From Spartobacteria bacterium (GTDB lineage Bacteria; Verrucomicrobiota; Verrucomicrobiia; Chthoniobacterales; Chthoniobacteraceae): a stretch of 18,445 nucleotides of DNA. Each line of letters starts with the position of its first letter. Within the stretch, counting starts at the first letter, position 1. The translations under genes and the position numbers were made by a program. The stretch covers positions 1 to 18,445 of the forward strand of contig JANXWU010000272.1 of assembly GCA_025350985.1 (NCBI GenBank). Direction: 5' to 3'. The notes beneath the pieces were generated by a model that ran no database searches, was not told the origin of the DNA, and saw nothing but the letters and a program-made list of their open reading frames with translations. Below, piece by piece: positions 13,804 to 18,445 of the stretch.

Positions 13804-15648
13804 TCACGTCAGCAGGGTTTCCAGTTCGTCCACGCGCCGTGCGAACAGTTCCAGCGTGCGCGCGATCGGCTCCGGGCTCGACATATCCACGCCGGCGTCG
13901 CGCAGCGTCGGGATCGGATACTTCGACCCGCCGGATTTCAGAAAGCCGAGATACGCCTCGACGTCCGCTGCGCCTCCGTTGAGAACTTTTCCCGCGAGCG
14001 CGACCGACGCCGACATGCCCGTGGCATATTTGTAAACGTAAAACGCGCTGTAGAAATGCGGGATGCGCAGGCATTCGAGCGCGAGTTCTTCGTCGATGGC
14101 AAAGTTCGGGCCGAAGTACGCGTCGAGCAGATTTCGATAGGCGGCGCGGAATGTTTCGAGCGTCAATGCCTCGCCCGCCTCCTCCATCGCGTGCGTGATT
14201 TTTTCAAACTCCGCAAACATCGTCTGCCGGTAAACGGTCCCGCGAATGTCGTCGATTTGCCGGTTGATCAGATACGCGCGCATCCGGGGGTCGTCAGTCG
14301 TTTCGAGCAGGTGATGAGTGAGCAATTCTTCATTGAATGTGCTCGCGACCTCTGCCGAAAAAATCGGGTAATCGTAGTTTTGAAATTCCTGATTCCGCTG
14401 GGAAAACCACGAGTGCATCGAGTGCCCCGCCTCGTGCGCGAGGGTGTAAACGTCCGAAAACACGTCGTCCTTGTAGTTCATCATCATGAACGGCGGATTG
14501 CCGTAGCTCGATGAACTAAACGCCCCACTGCGCTTGCCTTTCGTCTCGTAACGGTCGCACCAGCGCTGCCGCTGCAAGCCCGCCGCAAGCGTGCCCACAT
14601 ACTCGTCGCCGAGCGGCTTCAGCGCCTCGATCACCTTGTTTGTGGCCTCGTCAAAACTGACGCGCGTGTCGATATTCGCGACCATCGGCACGTATGTGTC
14701 GTAGTGATGAATCTCGGCCAGTCCCAGCACGCGCCGGCGCAGCGCGTAATAGCGATGCAACGCCGGCAGGTTCGCGCGTACGGTCGCGATCAGATTGTCA
14801 TAAACGCTCACCGGCACGTCGTCGTGGAACAGCGCCGCCTCGCGCGCCGATGGATAATTCCGCGCTCTCGCGCGAAAAACATCCGAACGCACCGACGACG
14901 CCAGACTCGCCGCGAGCGTGAACTGATGATCTTTGAACTCGACGTAAAACTGCCGGAACGCGCGCTCGCGAACGGCGGGGTCGCGCTGCACCAGGAATGA
15001 ACTGAACGAACTTTGCGTCAGCGCGCGCTCGACGCCTTTTTCATCCACGAGCGTGCCGAATTTCATATCGACGTTCGTGAGTTGCGAGAACGTCTCGTGA
15101 TGTCCCGAGAGCGACGACCCGCCCAACGCGAGCAGCCGCTCCTCGCACTCGCTGAGTGTGTGTAGCTTGAGACGCCGGATTTTTTTCAGCGAAATCACCC
15201 ACGTTTCCAAAATCGGATCGGCGAGGAAACGTGCGAACGCGGCATCGTCGATCGCCTGAATTTCCGGGGTCATGAACGCGCTCATCTCGGCGACTTTCGT
15301 GAGCAAATTTTCGAGCAATCCCTCGCGGCACAGGTTTTCGTCATTCGCGCTGTCCTCCGATCCTTTGAGCATCGCGTAATGATTCAGCCGCTCGATTTTC
15401 AGCGACAAAAGTTTGTCGAACTCCAAACACTCCCGCAGCGCCGCCGCTGACTCGCCGACTCGTCCCTTGAACTTTGCGATTTCCGCATGGCTCCGCTGCA
15501 ACTCGGCAAGGTCTTCACTCCACGCCGCCGGGGTCGGATAAAGCGGCGTCAAATCCCAAGTTTCCGCGGGTGCGACTTCATCGCGCGTCAGAGTTTGTTT
15601 GGCGTCGCCTACGGATTCGTCCTTCCAAAAAATGCGGGTCGATTTCAT
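13804..15648 (-). CDS. pepF: Oligoendopeptidase F (M3 metallopeptidase)
   Basis: A 614-residue cytoplasmic zinc peptidase that cleaves short peptides. The catalytic motif is HEAGH (405-409) in TLAHEAGHSMHSWF, with E406 as general base and E433 in FSAEVASTFNEELL as the third zinc ligand. The mostly helical N-terminal part has ETWDLTPLYP (29-38), the usual family opening. RSGAFSSSSYGNPPFMMMNY just before the active site and the late FYSAFYVYKYATG are also typical. ATG 15648 is chosen: a GGTGGG stretch lies upstream, whereas TTG 15666 would add six residues with no support. The N-terminus is about 25 residues longer than the family core and may vary. The gene converges with glgC and its upstream side opens into the low-GC accessory region. 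Confidence 0.93.
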   Translation of the reverse strand: MKSTRIFWKDESVGDAKQTLTRDEVAPAETWDLTPLYPTPAAWSEDLAELQRSHAEIAKFKGRVGESAAALRECLEFDKLLSLKIERLNHYAMLKGSEDSANDENLCREGLLENLLTKVAEMSAFMTPEIQAIDDAAFARFLADPILETWVISLKKIRRLKLHTLSECEERLLALGGSSLSGHHETFSQLTNVDMKFGTLVDEKGVERALTQSSFSSFLVQRDPAVRERAFRQFYVEFKDHQFTLAASLASSVRSDVFRARARNYPSAREAALFHDDVPVSVYDNLIATVRANLPALHRYYALRRRVLGLAEIHHYDTYVPMVANIDTRVSFDEATNKVIEALKPLGDEYVGTLAAGLQRQRWCDRYETKGKRSGAFSSSSYGNPPFMMMNYKDDVFSDVYTLAHEAGHSMHSWFSQRNQEFQNYDYPIFSAEVASTFNEELLTHHLLETTDDPRMRAYLINRQIDDIRGTVYRQTMFAEFEKITHAMEEAGEALTLETFRAAYRNLLDAYFGPNFAIDEELALECLRIPHFYSAFYVYKYATGMSASVALAGKVLNGGAADVEAYLGFLKSGGSKYPIPTLRDAGVDMSSPEPIARTLELFARRVDELETLLT

Positions 15649-15742
15649 AGAAAAATTTCCCACCAACTGACACCGGCTTCCCCTCAGTGTAAACGTGGAA
15701 GCCGCTCAAGTTCTCACCGGTGTCGTCGCCGATCTCGTGTGG
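15578..15742 (-). pseudogene. Coding-like open stretch with no intact gene, possible remnant
   Basis: After a TAA at 15743-15745 on the minus strand, 54 codons stay open to TGA 15578-15580. The first 36 or so lie mainly upstream of pepF. They read like a real beta-rich protein (GENLSGFHVYTEGKPVSV, GGKFFYEIDP) with ordinary G/C-ending codons. The last part is pepF read out of frame. There is no ATG start, and TAG and TAA lie just upstream in frame. It may be a remnant of a gene broken when the accessory block arrived, or chance. I do not recognise the family. Confidence 0.25.
15669..15724. repeat. Nested inverted repeats upstream of pepF
   Basis: Outer arms GACACCGG (15669-15676) and CCGGTGTC (15717-15724) are perfect complements. 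An inner pair, CGGCTTCC (15674-15681) and GGAAGCCG (15697-15704), is also perfect around a 15-base loop and shares three bases with the left outer arm. The two structures are therefore mutually exclusive over those bases. They lie in the 164 bp between pepF and the DUF488 gene. They could be a leader structure for pepF, a site marking the junction of the accessory block, or chance in a GC-rich spacer. Confidence 0.35.
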
Positions 15743-15785
15743 TTATGCAACCTACAGGGCCCCACAGTGCATTTTTAGGTTGAGG

Positions 15786-15804
15786 ATATTCACCGCATAT
15801 TCAC
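15786..15804. promoter_or_regulatory. Two-copy direct repeat before the DUF488 gene
   Basis: ATATTCAC occurs at 15786-15793 and again at 15797-15804, separated by CGC. The 11-bp period places both copies on the same face of the helix. The second copy ends 8 bases before the ATG at 15813. This layout is typical of a repressor or activator site, and its position over the start region favours repression or autoregulation. It is AT-rich, unlike the rest of the window. Confidence 0.4.
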
Positions 15805-15812
15805 ATTAACTC

Positions 15813-16301
15813 ATGCTTGAAATCTTGACCGTTGGTTACGAGGGGCTTGATCCGAAGAAATTTTTCACCCTCTTAAAACGGTGTGGCGTGGAAATGATAA
15901 TCGATGTGCGCGAGCTTCCTCTCAGCCGCAAAAGAGGGTTTTCGAAAGGGGCGCTGGCGGCGTTATGTGATCAGGAGGAAATCGAATATACCCATATTCC
16001 CGAACTGGGATGCCCGCGCGACGTGCGTCATGAATATCGGGAGGATTCCGATTGGGCGAACTATACGATCCAGTTCAAACAGCATTTGGTTCAACAAAAA
16101 GAACCCTTGGAAAGAGTCGCCAAGCTTGCGGACAAGCGCCGTATTTGTCTTCTTTGTTACGAAACGGATTTCAATTTTTGTCACCGCACTTACGTCGCCG
16201 AGGCGCTTGCGCCGCTCATCGGTGGCGATGTGAAAATCTCCCACCTCACCGGGCCTATAAAAGGTCGAGTTGTTGTTCTCTCGGAACAGGCGGCGGCGTA
16301 G
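15813..16301 (+). CDS. DUF488 family protein
   Basis: A 162-residue protein of the DUF488 family. Landmarks are LTVGYEG (5-11), the IIDVREL strand end (29-35), SRKRGFSKGAL (38-48), HIPELGCPRDVR (61-72) and the Cys/His signature LLCYETDFNFCHR (113-125). The family's biochemical function is not established; the conserved Asp/Arg and Cys/His residues suggest nucleic-acid or nucleotide chemistry, which is speculative. It is transcribed towards, and overlaps by 47 bp, the minus-strand gene ending at 16255. DUF488 genes often neighbour such partners (recollection). GC is clearly lower than in glgC or pepF, pointing to acquisition by transfer. A direct repeat lies immediately upstream. ATG 15813 is the only sensible start. 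Confidence 0.85.
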   Translation: MLEILTVGYEGLDPKKFFTLLKRCGVEMIIDVRELPLSRKRGFSKGALAALCDQEEIEYTHIPELGCPRDVRHEYREDSDWANYTIQFKQHLVQQKEPLERVAKLADKRRICLLCYETDFNFCHRTYVAEALAPLIGGDVKISHLTGPIKGRVVVLSEQAAA

Positions 16302-17082
16302 GCGGATAGATCACGCCGACGATCAGCCAGCGGTGCGGGTGCGCGAGCATCGTGCCGAGGAGGAAAGCTAGGCGGCGTTTGGTGAAAAAATCGCGTTCGA
16401 CTTTGTCGCGAAAGGCAGATTCCCAGCCGCTCGGGCCATGCCTCCTCATGCAATTCCAGTAGAGCGCGCCGAATTCCCAATCCGTCACCTTGTGGCGAAA
16501 CTCCTTCGACCCGTCCGCCGTTATACACTCATACCGGTAGCGGAAGTCGTAGGGCACCTTGCGCAACTCGGTGCGATTGCGCACATCCGCTGAGTCAAAC
16601 AAGCCGTCGGCGCTAAGCTTCGCCAGTTCGTCCTCAGTCCAGTCGGCGCTTTCTGCGGACGTGATTTCCAAGGCGATGCATCGGCTCGGCTCGACCAAAC
16701 CGAGCGTCTCCTTGCTCGTCTTTCGACGCTCTTCTAAGGCATCAGGATCGGAGACGACATGCGGCCGGATGACGGCCAACCGCTTTACCCAGCCATCGGA
16801 AGTATCGACCTCTTCGCGCAGTCGAATAATCGAATCCGTTTCGATCTTTCTGCTCTCGGGCCTTCGATCCGAAGTTTTGGTCGATAGCTTTACCCGCACC
16901 CACTCCCATCGCTTGAACTGGTCTTCGCCTTGCAATAGCCGGAATGGAATAGGAAAAAGGCGCCGCATCATGCCTTCCCGGGTCACACCAGCAACACACG
17001 TCGTTTCGCGATACTGCTTACTCGGCGTGGGGTAAGTCTTCGTCAGAATCAAAACATCTTCAGTGAAAAACTCAGATGACAT
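16255..17082 (-). CDS. Protein resembling the dual OB-fold family, with clamp-binding-like C-terminus
   Basis: A 275-residue protein. It resembles a bacterial family I associate with a dual OB-fold annotation and with DUF488 neighbours; this is memory, unchecked. Visible blocks are LTKTYPTPSKQYRETTCVAG (13-32), RLFPIPFR (41-48), FKRWEWVRVKL (56-66), KVPYDFRYRYEC (175-186), DWEFGALYWNC (201-211) and GTMLAHPHRWLIVGVIYPP (243-261). A Pro-rich linker then leads to the last residues EQQLDLL. QLDLL fits the bacterial sliding-clamp-binding consensus QL(S/D)LF/L. There is no signal peptide and no nuclease motif. It lies 24 bp downstream of the helical-repeat gene, in an apparent operon behind the methyltransferase, and its last 15 codons overlap the DUF488 gene antisense. 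It probably acts on or near DNA. Confidence 0.65.
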   Translation of the reverse strand: MSSEFFTEDVLILTKTYPTPSKQYRETTCVAGVTREGMMRRLFPIPFRLLQGEDQFKRWEWVRVKLSTKTSDRRPESRKIETDSIIRLREEVDTSDGWVKRLAVIRPHVVSDPDALEERRKTSKETLGLVEPSRCIALEITSAESADWTEDELAKLSADGLFDSADVRNRTELRKVPYDFRYRYECITADGSKEFRHKVTDWEFGALYWNCMRRHGPSGWESAFRDKVERDFFTKRRLAFLLGTMLAHPHRWLIVGVIYPPTPPPVPREQQLDLL

Positions 17083-17106
17083 TTTTGTTGTTTTTGTACT
17101 GCCCGG

Positions 17107-18078
17107 CTAACTTAAAGAATCTCGCTTGCCGCGAAGCTCCATGATTGACGCTGGTTTCGTTTGCTCACAAAAGTCTTGCGCGGAGTATTTCAAAGCAATC
17201 GCTGCGACACCTCCCACCAGAACCGGAATATGTATATCCCAGTGAGCGAAAGCGTCGCACAGCGACTTCGTCAATGTCCCCGCGGTATAAAGCTCGGGAA
17301 GTTTACTCGACCAAACTTGGTAAATTGGGCTGTCCTGATCGCAGATTACCTTCCAACTTACGCGCTTAACGAATGCTGACGCTCGCTTTCCGAGATTGAG
17401 CGGTTTCGCTGCTTCACTCGGTCTAGGGAGAAGCTTTTGATCTGCGGCAGGTAGTTGCAGTATTGCATCTCCTCGCAGTTCTAGCAGGAGTTGGACAGCT
17501 CTCGTCGGAAGGGCGCTTCCCATTAACTCAAAGATTTCGTCGTCGCTTTTGCCCTGCTGAATTAACAGCACTGCCTGTTCATGAACCCGGTCCGGCTTTA
17601 GCTCACCTTCATAAGTGCCGATGGTCTCGCATAGGATGCCTTCTTCTTCGATGCGCTCAATGAATCGACGTTCATGCCTCTGGCGGCTACTTGGTGACTG
17701 AATCCTCGAAACCCGCTTTAACACTTCTCGAAAGGACTGTTTCGCTAGTTCAATCTTCTTTTGGCGCAATAAACTCACTCCGCCAAGGAAAGTCGCTTCG
17801 AGATGAAGCAAGGTATTCGGGTTCGCTTTTCGTCTGATGCCGATGAAGCCTGACTCGGCAGAAGACGCGTGATTGTTATCGAGAAGACATTCGAAATACC
17901 AAAGCTTCGCCTCCAAAAGTTTTGGGTGCGCATATCGTTTCTCAAATAGACGGATGATGTCCTTAAGGACTTCCTCGGCTTCGGTAATTCTTCCAAACGA
18001 AGCGGCCCTTTTAAGATTAGCTAAGAGGATTCTGAACCGACGAAGTTCGTCAGTTGATAACGGGTTGCCTGATTCCAT
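17107..18078 (-). CDS. Unknown protein: helical (TPR-like) repeats and C-terminal hydrophobic segment
   Basis: A 323-residue protein I do not recognise. Residues 10-125 are amphipathic helix pairs with TPR/SEL1-like spacing: AEEVLKDIIRLFEKRY, LLEAKLWYFECLLDN, LHLEATFLGGVSLLRQKKIELAKQSF. A charged helical region (130-210) and a Pro/Lys-rich linker (215-235) follow. Near the end is a hydrophobic segment, IHIPVLVGGVAAIALKY (282-298), with DFCEQTKPASIMELRGKRD after it. That segment is just long enough for one membrane pass or a buried helix. There is no signal peptide. The ATG is 2 bp after the methyltransferase stop, so the pair is almost certainly co-transcribed and perhaps coupled. Codon use is less GC-rich than in pepF or glgC. 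It could be a scaffold or membrane-linked effector of the methyltransferase module; this is inference. Confidence 0.7.
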   Translation of the reverse strand: MESGNPLSTDELRRFRILLANLKRAASFGRITEAEEVLKDIIRLFEKRYAHPKLLEAKLWYFECLLDNNHASSAESGFIGIRRKANPNTLLHLEATFLGGVSLLRQKKIELAKQSFREVLKRVSRIQSPSSRQRHERRFIERIEEEGILCETIGTYEGELKPDRVHEQAVLLIQQGKSDDEIFELMGSALPTRAVQLLLELRGDAILQLPAADQKLLPRPSEAAKPLNLGKRASAFVKRVSWKVICDQDSPIYQVWSSKLPELYTAGTLTKSLCDAFAHWDIHIPVLVGGVAAIALKYSAQDFCEQTKPASIMELRGKRDSLS

Positions 18079-18080
18079 GG

Positions 18081-18445
18081 TTATTGATTTGGAGCTTCCG
18101 GTAACCGCGGCGTTCGAGCGCGCTTTGACCCAATGATTTTACCTGAAGTTTTCGAAGAGCGTGTTTTAGAGGAGATAGGTAGAAGCGGGGCGGTGAGTTG
18201 TTCGTGGAGGCGGAAGAGGTGTTCGACGCGTTCGCGGTCGGTGGCGAAGGGTTCGTCTCGCCCGCCTGCCGACCGCCCCTTGTCCCCTCCGCCGCCTCGG
18301 CGGTAGCATTTCTCGACGGCGCGATCGAGGGCGGCGTGGGCTTTGAGCAGGTCACGGGGCATTGAGTCTGGGTCGTAAAGGTCGGCAAGGGTCGCATGGC
18401 CGCTCTTGGGACCTGAGGGGAGAAATCCAACGCGCCCATCGCCGT
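18081..18445 (-). CDS. C-terminus of MmeI/YeeA-type adenine-specific DNA methyltransferase (partial)
   Basis: The gene enters from the right edge; about 120 C-terminal residues are visible before TAA at 18081-18083. The segment DGRVGFLPSGPKSG, then HATLADLYDPDSMPRDLLKA, HAALDRAVEKCYR and later FATDRERVEHLFRLHEQLTAPLL matches the typical ending of large class I SAM-dependent DNA methyltransferases of the MmeI (type IIL) / YeeA group, which follow a catalytic N6-adenine domain and a target-recognition domain. Catalytic motifs (NPPY) would be outside the window. A Gly-rich stretch, RRGGGGDKGRSAGGRDEP, splits the usual CYR...F-x-x-D-x-ERV spacing. The last 33 residues form a basic tail. The ATG at 18362 is an internal Met, not the start. 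It heads the run that continues into the helical-repeat and dual-OB-like genes. Confidence 0.8.
   Translation of the reverse strand, partial: GDGRVGFLPSGPKSGHATLADLYDPDSMPRDLLKAHAALDRAVEKCYRRGGGGDKGRSAGGRDEPFATDRERVEHLFRLHEQLTAPLLPISSKTRSSKTSGKIIGSKRARTPRLPEAPNQ

Noticed and set aside
15578..18445. CRISPR array, integrase, transposase or tRNA attachment site at the accessory block
   Set aside because: No regularly spaced repeats, recombinase motifs, terminal inverted repeats with target duplications or tRNA-like cloverleaf were seen; acquisition is inferred only from composition and gene content.

Overview
The window looks like chromosomal DNA of a PVC-group bacterium, most likely a verrucomicrobium. 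This is inferred from high GC over most of its length, mostly weak or absent Shine-Dalgarno sequences, and an operon of secreted alpha/alpha-toroid (prenyltransferase/squalene-oxidase repeat) proteins with a YdjY-type protein and a very long Ala/Gln-rich protein. No marker gene fixes the taxon, and there is no rRNA, tRNA, integrase, transposase or CRISPR array in view.

Layout, left to right. (1) 1-2810, plus strand: the tail of an unidentified acidic protein overlaps a zinc/manganese-type ABC importer: binding protein with a Tat-like signal, ATPase, permease (order A-C-B). A perfect 7-bp dyad lies directly before the ATPase start. (2) 2849-8773, minus strand: a four-gene probable operon of exported proteins, transcribed from a 957-residue coiled-coil protein with a (Gly-Gln)10 tract, through a toroid protein and a YdjY-domain protein, to a second toroid protein. 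(3) 8925-11817, plus strand: thioredoxin reductase, then a GT4 glycosyltransferase whose stop overlaps the start of a GNAT-like protein. (4) 11877-15648: a stand-alone receiver-domain protein (minus) divergent from ADP-glucose pyrophosphorylase (plus), which converges on an M3 oligoendopeptidase F (minus).

(5) 15650-18445 is the accessory part. GC is visibly lower across much of it. It holds a coding-like open stretch with no intact gene, a two-copy direct repeat one helical turn apart before a DUF488 gene, and a compact minus-strand run: C-terminus of an MmeI-type DNA methyltransferase (cut by the window edge), 2 bp, a helical-repeat protein with a C-terminal hydrophobic segment, 24 bp, and a protein resembling the dual-OB family that ends in a beta-clamp-binding-like pentapeptide. 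The last gene and DUF488 converge and overlap by 47 bp. This is the best candidate for an undescribed system: a methyltransferase-linked, probably defence or DNA-modification module with possible replisome contact.

All calls rest on reading motifs and gene layout. No database search was possible.
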